Below are positions 1 through 9,059 of a stretch of DNA of 58,304 bases, in pieces; position 1 is the stretch's first letter; each line of letters opens with the position of its first letter. The notes beneath the pieces are model-generated. The model did no database searches. It was not told where the DNA came from and saw only the letters and a list, made by a program, of their open reading frames with translations. The DNA lies in NCBI RefSeq assembly GCF_016820535.1, contig NZ_JADHDY010000011.1, positions 100,459-158,762 of the forward strand. The letters run 5' to 3'. The translations under genes were made by a program, and so were the position numbers. Origin of the DNA: Sporosarcina beigongshangi. Its GTDB lineage: Bacteria; Actinomycetota; Actinomycetes; Actinomycetales; Micrococcaceae.

Positions 1-2060
1 AGGGCCAAAAGCAGGAACGCCAAGGCCGCAGCCTGTCCGGCACCAAAGCCGGTTTTGGCCAATGCCTGCGACTGCGGCACCGAGGTGACCGCTGCCGCTG
101 CAGCCGCGACGGCTGCCGGGCTGGTCGATGCTGAAGGCGAAGCCGGGGCCACGGACGTGATGGTCGGTGACGGTGCGGCTGGCGCCGTAGTCGGTGTCTC
201 GACGGGTGTCGGTGACTCTGTTGGCGTCTCGACGGGAACCGGCGGAACCGGTGACTCCGTCGTTGGCGCGCAGTCCGCCGTCGTGAAGGCCACGGTGTAC
301 GTTGCCGTGCCGTCCTGGTTCGGTGTCCAGCCGGAGCCGTCGACGAGTTCCAAGGCGGTGCCCTCGGCGGGTATGGCCGTGACGGTGACCTTTTCACCCT
401 GGGCCACAGTGCCGACCTGGGTGTAGCTGAGCTGTTCGCTGTTGTCGGGCAGGGTCAGGGTCGGCTCGGTGATGGTGCTGTCGGTGCAGACTGCCTGGGT
501 GAATTCCGGCGCCACGGGAGTGGCGGGCGTTGCCGGGGTGGTTTCCGTTGCGCAGTCTTCAGCGACGGCAAAGTTCACCGCGAATTCGGCTGTTCCGTCG
601 TCGTTCGATGTCCAACCGGAGCCGTCTGCGAGTTCGAGCACAAAGCCCCTGGCGGGTTCGGCCGTGACGGTAACCTTTTCGCCCTGTGCCACGGTGCCTG
701 CCTGGCTGTAGGAAATGCGCTCGTCGGTGACCCCCTGCAGGGTCAGGGTGGGCTCGGAGAACACTCCGTCCGTGCAGACGGCATCCAAGAAGGTGGGTGC
801 AACCGGCGTGATCGGGGTGGGATCCACGCTGCATTCGGGATCGTTGAAGTCGACTTTGAACGTTGCTGTCCCATTCGGGCCGGCTTCCCACAGCGGGCTG
901 CTGGCCAGGTCGAGTACGTACCCTTCGGCGGGTGTTGCCGTGACCACGACCCATGCGCCGGGTGCTGCCGCGGTGTCCTGCGTGTAACTGATGCGCTCGT
1001 CACCGGCAGGGAGCGACAAGGAAACCTGAGTCTGCCCGCCAAAGTCGGAGCAGAAGACCTGGTCAAAGCCGGGGTTGACAGGCTGGACCGCGATGAAAGG
1101 AGTGCCGCAGTGAGTGCTGGGCAGCGCAACATTGATGCTGGCCGTGCCGTCAGTGTTGACCGTCCAGCCGTTGGTGGCGATGACGGCGGTGTTGGCACCG
1201 GTCAACGTGGCGACAACGCTGACGGTTGTTCCTCCGATCAGCTCGCCCCTGACCTCGTAGCTGACTCCGTCCACGGCGACGGGCGTCAGTGTCGGAGCCG
1301 TCGGCTCACCGTTGACACAGCCGCCCGGGAGCACTGCAGGTGCCGGAAGGTCGACAGGCGTGACCTGCGGGGCGCAGTCTGCTGCCTCAGGGCCGAAGGG
1401 CGCCGTGAATGTGGCGATTCCGTCGCCTGCGGGCTCCCATCCGTTGGATGCGGTCAGCGTGAAGCCCGGCTGGGCAGTTGCCGTGATTGTGACTGTGGTG
1501 TTGACCGCGGCGGGGCCGTTGCTGGAGTAAACAATGCCGGCGGTGTTGGCAGGCAGCGTCAGTTCAGGCGCCGCAACCAGGGTCTCGACACAACGGGACT
1601 GTGCGAAGTAGGGTGCGACGGGAGCCTCGGCTGTGGGTTCCACAGGAGCCGAGGGGATCTGGCAGTCGTTGTTCCAGATGGCCTGGCCCTCGGCGGTCCA
1701 GTTCAAGCCCGGGTATGCGGGGTGGTTCTCCGTGGCTTCGAAGGGCGGGATGATGTCGCCCCAGTTGGCAGCGGGCCAAACCGGTCCCACATGGCTTCCG
1801 TGACCGCTGTTTTTGTAGATGGATGCCACGTCGACGCTTTCCCTCTTGGGGCCGTAGGCATTTCCGTCGGCTGACCGTGCGTGGCAGATTTCGACTTTGT
1901 GGTCGTCCCCGTTCGTTGCCAGCGCCGGCGCTGCCAGTGCACTGATGCCCATTCCGGCCAATGCCACGGCTGACATGACGGCCAGCATTTTCGTGCGGAC
2001 ATTCCGACCCCCAAAAGCGCGCAATTTCGAGGCCTGCGCAGGCCATGACCCTTGTTTCAT
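1..2060 (-). CDS. LAXTG-anchored secreted surface protein with tandem Cys-containing repeats (3' end off window)
   Basis: Translation on the minus strand is open from an ATG at 2060 to the left edge (about 686 codons seen). The first ~48 residues look like a signal peptide: basic stretch, hydrophobic core, then APALA before TNGDD. Residues ~56-110 form a compact domain starting with EICHA and ending in WGDIIPPF, a pattern I recognise from many actinobacterial secreted proteins. From ~170 to ~590 come about five modules of ~90 residues, each with recurring SYTQ, GEKVTVTA, GSGWT and paired cysteines. A Pro/Thr/Ser-rich stretch (~595-660) follows, then LAKTG at 48-62 and a hydrophobic segment. 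LAXTG is the class E sortase signal of high-GC Gram-positives. The charged tail and stop lie outside the window. The ribosome site is weak (GGGGA close to ATG). Role inferred: covalently wall-anchored surface protein, ligand unknown. Confidence 0.85.
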   Translation of the reverse strand, partial: MKQGSWPAQASKLRAFGGRNVRTKMLAVMSAVALAGMGISALAAPALATNGDDHKVEICHARSADGNAYGPKRESVDVASIYKNSGHGSHVGPVWPAANWGDIIPPFEATENHPAYPGLNWTAEGQAIWNNDCQIPSAPVEPTAEAPVAPYFAQSRCVETLVAAPELTLPANTAGIVYSSNGPAAVNTTVTITATAQPGFTLTASNGWEPAGDGIATFTAPFGPEAADCAPQVTPVDLPAPAVLPGGCVNGEPTAPTLTPVAVDGVSYEVRGELIGGTTVSVVATLTGANTAVIATNGWTVNTDGTASINVALPSTHCGTPFIAVQPVNPGFDQVFCSDFGGQTQVSLSLPAGDERISYTQDTAAAPGAWVVVTATPAEGYVLDLASSPLWEAGPNGTATFKVDFNDPECSVDPTPITPVAPTFLDAVCTDGVFSEPTLTLQGVTDERISYSQAGTVAQGEKVTVTAEPARGFVLELADGSGWTSNDDGTAEFAVNFAVAEDCATETTPATPATPVAPEFTQAVCTDSTITEPTLTLPDNSEQLSYTQVGTVAQGEKVTVTAIPAEGTALELVDGSGWTPNQDGTATYTVAFTTADCAPTTESPVPPVPVETPTESPTPVETPTTAPAAPSPTITSVAPASPSASTSPAAVAAAAAAVTSVPQSQALAKTGFGAGQAAALAFLLLA

Positions 2061-2407
2061 TTATCCCCAGCTCTTCAACGATGTCGGCGGGCGCGCGTCA
2101 GGCAGGCGCAAGGGATCGCTCCCTGGTGCCTGCTGGATTGGCGCTTGATGCCCGGAGGCCGCGGTCTGAGACACCGCAGCATGTCTTGCACGCTACGGAT
2201 GGAAAAAGAGGCTCGAAAGAGTGCTCAACACTCGCTTTTCTTGCAGCCAAACACTCTAAGGGCTAGTGACCACTCGCTTTTGGTGGAGTCGGTTCGGCCG
2301 CCGTGGAAGCCGGCGGTACAGGTTCTTAAACCACGAAAGGCGCACAACCAGTGGCTGTGCGCCTTTCGGCAGGGCACCCGGGCTGGCCGGGCGCCGTCGT
2401 CTTTGGA
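2061..2407. other. Intergenic region upstream of the surface protein gene
   Basis: No convincing gene is seen in these 347 bases. They hold the upstream region of the minus-strand surface protein and the 3' hairpin of the DUF2505 gene. Two 11-bp direct copies of CACTCGCTTTT (2229-2239 and 2271-2281, 42 bp apart) and a small hairpin GAGTG-CTCAA-CACTC (about 2219-2233) are visible. Their function is unknown. Confidence 0.5.
2334..2368 (-). terminator. Probable terminator of the DUF2505 gene
   Basis: Perfect 13-bp inverted repeat: CGAAAGGCGCACA at 2334-2346 pairs with 2356-2368 across a 9-nt loop, 40 nt beyond the minus-strand stop at 2408. There is no long U tract, so it is not a textbook intrinsic terminator. 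Confidence 0.6.
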
Positions 2408-2905
2408 CTAGTGGCTGTTCAGCCATTCCTGGGCCAGGGTGGCCTGCAGGTTCAGGGCGCGGCCGATGACGGGTTCGGCGGCGGAAGCGATCTTGCCGCC
2501 CAGGAACGGGACGCTGGACTTGACGTCGCCGGAGAGCTCCACAACGGTTGAGTCGCCGTTGACGACGAGCTTCTGCTCGGCGGTCACGTCAACGGGTGCC
2601 TTCGCCACGGTGAGCTTGATGGAGTTGGTGCGTGAGCCGTCGGCAGCCGGTGCGGACCAGGACTCTTCCTGCGTGACAGTCAGGGAATCGCCGAGGACCT
2701 TCTTGGCGATGTCGGGCATGCGGGTTGTGGGCAGGGTACGCACCGTGGTGGTGGTGAATGCAGCGGTGGTCGGTCCACTGATGGTAAATGACTTCAGCTC
2801 GCCCCCCACGGTTTCGCTGACGTGCTTGATGAACTCTTCATTGGTGAAGACGTCGGTGACGCTCTGTGCGGATGCGGCGAGCGTGGTTGAGGCGGCAAGC
2901 GCCAT
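2408..2905 (-). CDS. DUF2505 domain-containing protein
   Basis: A 165-residue protein beginning MALAASTTLAAS. The whole length fits DUF2505, a small actinobacterial family with an SRPBCC/START-like alpha-beta fold and no established activity. The ATG at 2905 is chosen because GGAGG lies 7 nt upstream; the open frame extends much further but upstream codons overlap mfd on the other strand. An in-frame ATG at 2917 is less well placed. The C-terminus contains GGKIASAAEPVIGRAL, typical of the last helix of the family. No signal peptide or membrane segment is obvious. It is divergent from mfd with 213 bp between them. Function unknown; possibly lipid or polyketide binding by analogy with the fold. 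Confidence 0.85.
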   Translation of the reverse strand: MALAASTTLAASAQSVTDVFTNEEFIKHVSETVGGELKSFTISGPTTAAFTTTTVRTLPTTRMPDIAKKVLGDSLTVTQEESWSAPAADGSRTNSIKLTVAKAPVDVTAEQKLVVNGDSTVVELSGDVKSSVPFLGGKIASAAEPVIGRALNLQATLAQEWLNSH

Positions 2906-3118
2906 TGGTTCCTCCATGGTGTGGGTTTTTGGGCAGGTCCTAGGATAGCAAGGCGCGCGGATAGTAAGCTGAACATGTCCCGGAACCTGTAACAAAGTTT
3001 CGGGCTTTCGTGCTGTCGTCGGCATGTGATACCAGTATTTCGTGGCGCCCGCTGTCTTATGCGCGCCATGCACCAGCACCAAGCACTGTATTAAAGGTGC
3101 ACCAAGGAGAAACCACCC

Positions 3119-6100
3119 ATGAGCCTTGCAGGTTTGCGGAGCGCACTGAACGAAGACCCCCTGTTTGCCCGAGTCCGAAGCTATGCCGCCGCCGACCCTG
3201 CCACGCGCAGCACGGACGTGTCCTTCAGTGCCCCCGCGGGGATGCGCGCCGTGCTTCTCGCAGAGGTGGCGGACGGGCTCTCCGCGCAGGGCGCCGATGC
3301 CCCGGGCGTGGTGCTGGCCGTGACCGCGACCGGCCGCGAGGCCGAGGACACCGTGGATGCGCTGCGGTCCTACCTGCCGGATGCAGCCATTGCTGAATTC
3401 CCCAGCTGGGAGACGCTGCCGCATGAGCGGCTGTCCCCGCGCTCCGACACCGTGGGCCGGCGGCTGTCCGTGCTGCGCCGCCTGGCACACCCGGAGCAGG
3501 ACGGCGGGGCCCACCTCCGCGTGGTCGTGGCGCCGATTCGCGCCGTGGTTCAGCCGCTCGTGGCCGGCCTGGGCGAGCTGGTTCCGGTGCGCATGAAGGT
3601 GGGGGAGGAGATTGAATTTGGCGAGCTGATCAAGCGGCTCTCCGATGCGGCCTACGCCCGTGTTGACATGGTGACCCGGCGCGGTGAATTTGCCGTCCGC
3701 GGCGGCATCCTTGACGTCTTCCCTCCGACTGACAACCACCCGGTCCGCATCGAGTTCTTTGGCGATGAGATCGAGTCGATGCGGTGGTTCAGCATTGCCG
3801 ACCAGCGCACGCTGACCTCTGTCAAGGGTTCCGTGGAGCACCCCAACGAGCTGTACGCGCCGCCGTGCCGGGAAATCCTGATCACCCCCACCGTCATGGG
3901 CCGGGCCGCGAAACTCAAGGATGCCATGCCAGGTGCCGCAGGCATGCTGGAGAAGATCGCCGGCGGGATCGCCGTGGAAGGAATGGAGTCCCTGGCGCCG
4001 GCACTCGTTGACGGGATGGTTCCGCTGTCGTCCCTGCTGCCGGCGGGATCGATCACCGTGGTTCTTGACCCGGAAAAGGTCAGCGCCCGCGCCCACGACC
4101 TCGAATCGACGAACGCGGAGTTCCTCGAGGCGGCCTGGTCCACAGCGTCCGACGGTGGGACGGCTCCGCTGGACCTGGCGCAGGCGGGGGCGGGAGGCGC
4201 CGGAGTCGACCTTTCCTCGGCAGGGTTCAAGTCCCTGGCCGAGACGCGGGATGCCGCACTGGCGAACGGGCTGGCCTGGTGGACCCTGGGGACGCTGGTC
4301 CAGGATGAGGAACTGGACCCGAGCACCGATGTGCTGAACCTGCACGCCCGTGAGCCACGCGGCTACCGGGGCGACGTGGCGGAAATGATGGAGTTCATTG
4401 GCTCTCGGGTCAGGGACCAGTGGCGAATTGTAGTGGCGACACAGGGGCCCGGGCCGGCCCAGCGCCTGGCCGAGCTGTTCCACGAGGCCAACATCCCGGC
4501 ATCGCGCGTGGAGTCCCTGGATGCGAAACCGCAGCCGGGCATCATCGAGGTGACCACGGCCGACACCGGCCGCGGCTTTGTGCTCGACTCACTGAAGTTG
4601 GGGCTGCTGACCGAGGCAGACCTGCTGGGGCGGGCCTCCGCCGTCTCGACCAGGGACATGCTGAAGATGCCCTCGAAGCGGCGCAATGCCGTCGACCCCC
4701 TGCAGTTGGAGGCCGGCGATTATGTGGTGCACGAGCAGCACGGCGTGGGGCGGTTTGTTGAGCTGATCCAGCGCAAGGTGCCGGGCGCCGGCGTGGGCGG
4801 GGCGGCGGGGCTGCGTGAGTACCTCGTGCTGGAATATGCACCGGCCAAGCGCGGTGCGCCCGGCGACAGGCTGTTTGTGCCGACAGACCAGTTGGACCAG
4901 GTGACCGCCTATGTGGGCGGGGACGCGCCGGCGCTGTCCAAGATGGGCGGCTCGGACTGGGCCGCGACGAAGTCAAAGGCGCGCAAGGCTGTCAAGGAGA
5001 TTGCGGGCGAGCTGATCCGGCTGTACTCGGCGCGCATGGCCTCGCGCGGGCACGCCTTTGGCCCGGACACGCCGTGGCAGGCCGAACTGGAGGAGGCGTT
5101 CCCGTATGTGGAGACGCCCGACCAGCTGGTGGCCATCAACGAGGTCAAGGCGGACATGGAGAAGGAAGTCCCCATGGACCGGCTGATCTCTGGCGACGTG
5201 GGCTACGGCAAGACAGAGATTGCGGTCCGTGCTGCGTTCAAGGCGGTGCAGGATGGCAAGCAGGTGGCGGTCCTGGTGCCCACGACCCTGCTGGCGCAGC
5301 AGCATTACGAGACGTTCAACGAGCGCTTCTCCGGCTTCCCGATCCGGGTCGCGCCGTTGTCCCGGTTCCAGACAACTAAGGAGTCCAAGGAGATCATCGA
5401 GGGTGTGCGGAACGGGTCCGTGGACGTGGTGATCGGCACGCACCGGCTGCTGTCCAAGGACTTTGCGTTCAAGGACCTGGGTTTGGTCATTGTGGACGAG
5501 GAGCAGCGATTTGGCGTGGAGCACAAGGAGGCGCTGAAGAAGATGCGCACCAACGTGGACGTGCTGGCCATGAGTGCCACGCCGATTCCACGCACCTTGG
5601 AAATGTCCATGACCGGGATCCGTGAGACGTCGACGCTGGCCACGCCTCCCGAGGAGCGGCATCCCGTGCTGACCTATGTGGGCGCGCACAGCGACAAGCA
5701 GGTGGGGGCTGCGATCCGCCGTGAGCTCATGCGCGAGGGCCAAGTGTTCTACGTGCACAACCGGGTTAAATCCATTGAGCGGACGGCCGCACACATTCAG
5801 CAGCTGGTGCCGGACGCGCGCGTGGCCGTGGCGCATGGGCAGATGTCCGAGTCCCGGCTGGAGCAGATCATCGTGGACTTCTGGGAGAAGCGCTTTGACG
5901 TGCTGGTGTGCACCACCATCATCGAGACCGGCCTGGACATCTCCAACGCCAACACGCTCATTGTGGAGCAGGCCAACAACTATGGGCTCTCACAGCTGCA
6001 CCAGCTGCGCGGGCGTGTGGGACGTGGCCGCGAGCGGGCGTACGCGTACTTCCTGTACCCGGCCGACAAGCCGCTGGGCGAGGTGGCACTGGAGCGATTG

Positions 6101-6784
6101 AAGGCCGTGGCGGCTCACAACGAGCTCGGTGCCGGCATGGCGCTGGCCATGAAGGACCTTGAGATCCGCGGCGCCGGAAACCTGCTGGGAGGGGAGCAGT
6201 CCGGCCACATCCAGGGAGTTGGCTTCGACCTATACATCCGCCTGGTTGGCGAGGCAGTTGCCTCGTTCCGGGGCGACAGCGAGGAGCGGGTGGCCGAGAT
6301 GAAGATTGAGCTGCCCGTCAACGCGCATCTGCCGCACGACTATGTGCCGGGGGAGCGGCTGCGCCTGGAGGCATACCGGAAGCTGGCCGCGGCCATCACC
6401 ATGGAGGCGATTGCCGAGGTGGAAGCCGAACTCATTGACCGGTACGGAGACTTGCCGCCCGCCGCAGTGAACCTGATTGCCGTGGCTCAGTTCAAGGTGC
6501 TCGCGCGGGCGGCCGGGCTGTCCGATGTGGCGATGCAGGGCAACTTCATCAAGTTCGGCCCCGCCGAGCTTCCCGAGTCCAAGACCATGCGATTGACGCG
6601 CATGTACCCGGGCTCCATGGTGAAGCCGGCCCTGAACGCCGTGCTGATCCCGAAGCCGAAAACGGCCCGGATTGGCGGCCGCGACCTGGCTGACGCCGAG
6701 GTGCTCAAGTGGGCTGCCGGCGTCCTGGAGGCGATCTTCGAGGTGACCCCGGCAACCGTGGATGTGCCAATCGCGGCAAAGTAG
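3119..6784 (+). CDS. mfd: Transcription-repair coupling factor Mfd
   Basis: A 1221-residue protein of normal Mfd length. Mfd pushes stalled RNA polymerase off damaged template and recruits UvrA to start nucleotide excision repair. Visible modules: N-terminal UvrB-like region (FPSWETLPHERLSP near 98), RNA-polymerase-interaction/CarD-like domain near 530 (VVHEQHGVGRFVEL), superfamily 2 helicase motor with Walker A GDVGYGKTEIA near 692, DEEQ box near 792 and the ATPIPRTLEMSMTG motif, then the TRG motif (GRVGR) and a C-terminal UvrA-autoinhibition domain. The ATG at 3119 has AAGGAG 8-9 nt upstream. It is a single gene; the downstream 258 bp leads to an unrelated AraC regulator. Confidence 0.98.
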   Translation: MSLAGLRSALNEDPLFARVRSYAAADPATRSTDVSFSAPAGMRAVLLAEVADGLSAQGADAPGVVLAVTATGREAEDTVDALRSYLPDAAIAEFPSWETLPHERLSPRSDTVGRRLSVLRRLAHPEQDGGAHLRVVVAPIRAVVQPLVAGLGELVPVRMKVGEEIEFGELIKRLSDAAYARVDMVTRRGEFAVRGGILDVFPPTDNHPVRIEFFGDEIESMRWFSIADQRTLTSVKGSVEHPNELYAPPCREILITPTVMGRAAKLKDAMPGAAGMLEKIAGGIAVEGMESLAPALVDGMVPLSSLLPAGSITVVLDPEKVSARAHDLESTNAEFLEAAWSTASDGGTAPLDLAQAGAGGAGVDLSSAGFKSLAETRDAALANGLAWWTLGTLVQDEELDPSTDVLNLHAREPRGYRGDVAEMMEFIGSRVRDQWRIVVATQGPGPAQRLAELFHEANIPASRVESLDAKPQPGIIEVTTADTGRGFVLDSLKLGLLTEADLLGRASAVSTRDMLKMPSKRRNAVDPLQLEAGDYVVHEQHGVGRFVELIQRKVPGAGVGGAAGLREYLVLEYAPAKRGAPGDRLFVPTDQLDQVTAYVGGDAPALSKMGGSDWAATKSKARKAVKEIAGELIRLYSARMASRGHAFGPDTPWQAELEEAFPYVETPDQLVAINEVKADMEKEVPMDRLISGDVGYGKTEIAVRAAFKAVQDGKQVAVLVPTTLLAQQHYETFNERFSGFPIRVAPLSRFQTTKESKEIIEGVRNGSVDVVIGTHRLLSKDFAFKDLGLVIVDEEQRFGVEHKEALKKMRTNVDVLAMSATPIPRTLEMSMTGIRETSTLATPPEERHPVLTYVGAHSDKQVGAAIRRELMREGQVFYVHNRVKSIERTAAHIQQLVPDARVAVAHGQMSESRLEQIIVDFWEKRFDVLVCTTIIETGLDISNANTLIVEQANNYGLSQLHQLRGRVGRGRERAYAYFLYPADKPLGEVALERLKAVAAHNELGAGMALAMKDLEIRGAGNLLGGEQSGHIQGVGFDLYIRLVGEAVASFRGDSEERVAEMKIELPVNAHLPHDYVPGERLRLEAYRKLAAAITMEAIAEVEAELIDRYGDLPPAAVNLIAVAQFKVLARAAGLSDVAMQGNFIKFGPAELPESKTMRLTRMYPGSMVKPALNAVLIPKPKTARIGGRDLADAEVLKWAAGVLEAIFEVTPATVDVPIAAK

Positions 6785-6904
6785 CGTGCTGGGACGAGGC
6801 GGGGCGTGCGCGAGGTGCGTCCCGCCATCGTGCGTTCCCCTGCTGCCCACCCAGGAGTCCCAGCGATAGCGCAAGTCTGTGATTGGATCAACGCGCAGGC
6901 TACC

Positions 6905-6935
6905 GGCTAAGCTAAATTAGCCATTTGGCTAAGCT
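6905..6935 (+). repeat. Direct repeats upstream of the AraC gene, candidate operator
   Basis: GGCTAAGCT occurs at 6905-6913 and 6927-6935 in the same orientation, 22 bp apart (two helical turns), with an inverted half TTAGCC between them at 6917-6922. AraC-family proteins commonly bind direct repeats about 21 bp apart. The site lies 108-138 bp before the AraC-type gene at 7043, so autoregulation is plausible. This is inference from layout only. Confidence 0.4.
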
Positions 6936-7042
6936 GCCTGACTGGAGGCCACTTCAATGTGGATAGATATAGTCAAGCGAGCCACGGCAGCACGCCCCAA
7001 GGGGTGCATGGGAATATGGGATTTTTCACGGGGGACTGAACG

Positions 7043-8023
7043 ATGGCAAGGTTTGACGAGGTGCACGGTTGGGCATCACTGAGCGGGTACGAAACTTTCA
7101 ACTTTCAACTGACCGGAGCTGACAGGAAGTCTGAGCAGGAAATGCTCAGTACCACGGGCTTTGACATAATCAACCAGCAAGTTCCAGCGAAAACGAGCGT
7201 CAAGGGCCTGCGCTTCAATGCATTTTCTGTCGCCCATGTGCATGTCACGCCCATGACAGTGACATGGAACAGGGCGCGAGTGTCGGCACGCCGACGGTAC
7301 ATGTTTGTCCTTGTCAACAGGGGAACCGTTCAGCTTCGGGGGGCCGCAACAACGGCTATTGCGCCGGCTGGCGGCATCGGTCTTGTCTATCCGGGGGCGA
7401 GCCAGGCCGTCATTGAGATCAAAAGCGATTCCGAGATGGTCTTCTTTTCTTTCGACCAGAATGAGATCAGGCCCCTGGAGATTGCAGCTGCTGGTGTGGG
7501 GAGCCTCCGTACCGACTCGCCGGTCTTCAGGGCGGCCTTCGCCTATATCACCGGCGTAGTGGATTCCCCAGATGACACCAATGTGGGGAGCTCACAGGTC
7601 CTCCGGGAACTTACCCGCGACGTTGCCCGGGCTTTGGCCTTGGAGGCATCTTCAACCGTGCCGGCCATGGACTCGGTAGCCCATGCCCGGCAAATCGTCG
7701 AGCGTAGGTATCGTTCCGTAGCCTTTTCTGCGGGAGACATTGCCGCCGAGCTTGGCCTCTCGCGCCGAACCCTGGAACGTGCATGTGCTGAACAAGAAGT
7801 TAGCTTGGCTGACGAGTTGCGTGCGCGCCGTACCCGGCATGCACGCCATCTGCTGCCCGAACAACCACACCTGCCACTTCATGAGATAGCGGCCCTGAGT
7901 GGATTTTCCTCGGTTGAGATTATGCGGCGTGCGTTTGGGAGATATTACGGTGAATCCCCGTCGATGATCAGGAAAGCCGCGCTTGCGCAATCGGAAAGTG
8001 ATCCGCAGCACAATTCGATTTGA
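7043..8023 (+). CDS. AraC-family transcriptional regulator
   Basis: A 326-residue regulator. The N-terminal ~200 residues resemble the cupin-like AraC-binding domain; the C-terminal ~100 (about 215-315) carry two helix-turn-helix motifs, the first around AGDIAAELGLSRRTLERAC and the second around LHEIAALSGFSSVEIMRRAF with the usual GESPSMIRK ending. The start ATG at 7043 follows GGGGGACT. It is the first gene of a plus-strand run, 191 bp before a Tat-type secreted protein and ~1 kb before a permease; those may be its targets but no shared site was found. The inducer is unknown. Direct repeats at 6905-6935 may be its own operator. Confidence 0.92.
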   Translation: MARFDEVHGWASLSGYETFNFQLTGADRKSEQEMLSTTGFDIINQQVPAKTSVKGLRFNAFSVAHVHVTPMTVTWNRARVSARRRYMFVLVNRGTVQLRGAATTAIAPAGGIGLVYPGASQAVIEIKSDSEMVFFSFDQNEIRPLEIAAAGVGSLRTDSPVFRAAFAYITGVVDSPDDTNVGSSQVLRELTRDVARALALEASSTVPAMDSVAHARQIVERRYRSVAFSAGDIAAELGLSRRTLERACAEQEVSLADELRARRTRHARHLLPEQPHLPLHEIAALSGFSSVEIMRRAFGRYYGESPSMIRKAALAQSESDPQHNSI

Positions 8024-8028
8024 TTCGC

Positions 8029-8052
8029 GACGCATCAAACGCAAAATGCGTC
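8029..8052 (+). terminator. Possible terminator after the AraC gene
   Basis: Inverted repeat GACGCAT (8029-8035) / ATGCGTC (8046-8052) with a 10-nt loop, followed by AGTTTTCC, six bases after the AraC stop codon. Confidence 0.45.
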
Positions 8053-8214
8053 AGTTTTCCCACTTGATGCGCCAAATGTGGCAATGGCTTTTCGTCCCTT
8101 CGACAGACTTCCTATGGTGAAATGCGGGCCCGGACTTAATGCGGGCCTCAACGGCCGAGGCAATTATGTCTTTGAGCCGGTGAGCCCATTTTCACTAAAG
8201 GAATTTTAAACAAC

Positions 8215-8760
8215 ATGGCAGTCAACTCACATTCAGCTGACCCCAGCGCAGTCGCGGAGCGCAGTTCCAACAGGCGCACGATCATCAAGGGAGCGGCATG
8301 GACCGTGCCCGTGATTGCAGCAGCAGTTGCTGCGCCGGCTGCGTCTGCGAGCGGAGAGCCGGTCGTGGAACGGTTTGAGTTCAATGCGAACGTCTCCACG
8401 CCGTCAATTGGCGGTGTGGTCCAGAACGTCACGTTCAACGGGGCCAACGTCCGCCTCGAGGGGCCTGTGGGCACCGCGTCCGGTGTGATCACCCTTGTCT
8501 TCACCTTCCCGGAAGGCTATGAAACCTGGTCTCCGGTTGCTGAATCGTTCGGATGGACGGTGGCCGAAGGCATTGATGGAGACGGATTCAAGACCGTGAC
8601 CTTTACCCATCCTGGCATTTCCGTGACAACCGCCGGCGAAGCGTCAACAGTCTGGTTCGCAGGGATAGTCATGGAAGGGAGCGGCGCCGATCGCAGGAAC
8701 CGGGCGTACTCAGACTACTCGTGTGAAAACTACACCGGTGGTGGCACCTACGCTCCGTAA
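8215..8760 (+). CDS. Secreted protein of unknown function with Tat-like signal peptide
   Basis: A 181-residue protein. Residues 19-27 read NRRTIIKGA, a twin-arginine pattern, followed by a hydrophobic stretch and an A-A-S-A-S cleavage region near 45, so export by the Tat pathway is likely. The mature part (~135 residues) is rich in Val, Thr and Gly with alternating hydrophobic residues, suggesting a small beta-sandwich; it ends in a Tyr/Gly/Thr-rich tail with a single cysteine. I recognise no catalytic motif. The start has AAGGAA upstream. The same RRTIIKGAAWTVPVI style of leader is common in Arthrobacter surface or secreted proteins. It lies between an AraC regulator and a permease, on the same strand, with separate intergenic gaps. 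Confidence 0.75.
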   Translation: MAVNSHSADPSAVAERSSNRRTIIKGAAWTVPVIAAAVAAPAASASGEPVVERFEFNANVSTPSIGGVVQNVTFNGANVRLEGPVGTASGVITLVFTFPEGYETWSPVAESFGWTVAEGIDGDGFKTVTFTHPGISVTTAGEASTVWFAGIVMEGSGADRRNRAYSDYSCENYTGGGTYAP

Positions 8761-8841
8761 TCGCACAGGCGCGCTGGGGGCAGGACCTGGCGAGCTGCCC
8801 GCCCACCACAGGGTTTTGAACCGTTGATGGACGCTGTGGGT

Positions 8842-8873
8842 CCTGGTCCAACGGATATTCCCGTGGGACCAGG
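8842..8873 (+). terminator. Inverted repeat after the secreted-protein gene
   Basis: CCTGGTCC (8842-8849) pairs with GGACCAGG (8866-8873) across 16 nt. It lies ~80 bases past the stop at 8760 and has no U tract, so it is a weak terminator call. The rest of the 299-base gap (8761-9059) shows no gene. Confidence 0.3.
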
Positions 8874-9059
8874 CCCGGCACCCTCTTTCCAGCCCACGGG
8901 CAGGCCGCGAAGTGAAACGTACCGGTGACCGTGTAGAGCTCTATGGCGACCGGCCCTTGGCCACATGAAGTCGTCTCGACCGAGCCCAGCTGAAGAGACA
9001 CAGATTGGAGACATGGCGCCTGCACGCGACACTCCACCTACCTGACTGAAGGGTGGCCA

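Noticed and set aside
2408-4483. 691-codon minus-strand ORF covering the DUF2505 gene and part of mfd
   Set aside because: Only the last 165 codons (from 2905) match a family and have a ribosome site; the rest is antisense to mfd.
6785-6830. Terminator after mfd
   Set aside because: Only 6-bp arms with a long loop and no U tract can be drawn, too weak to call.
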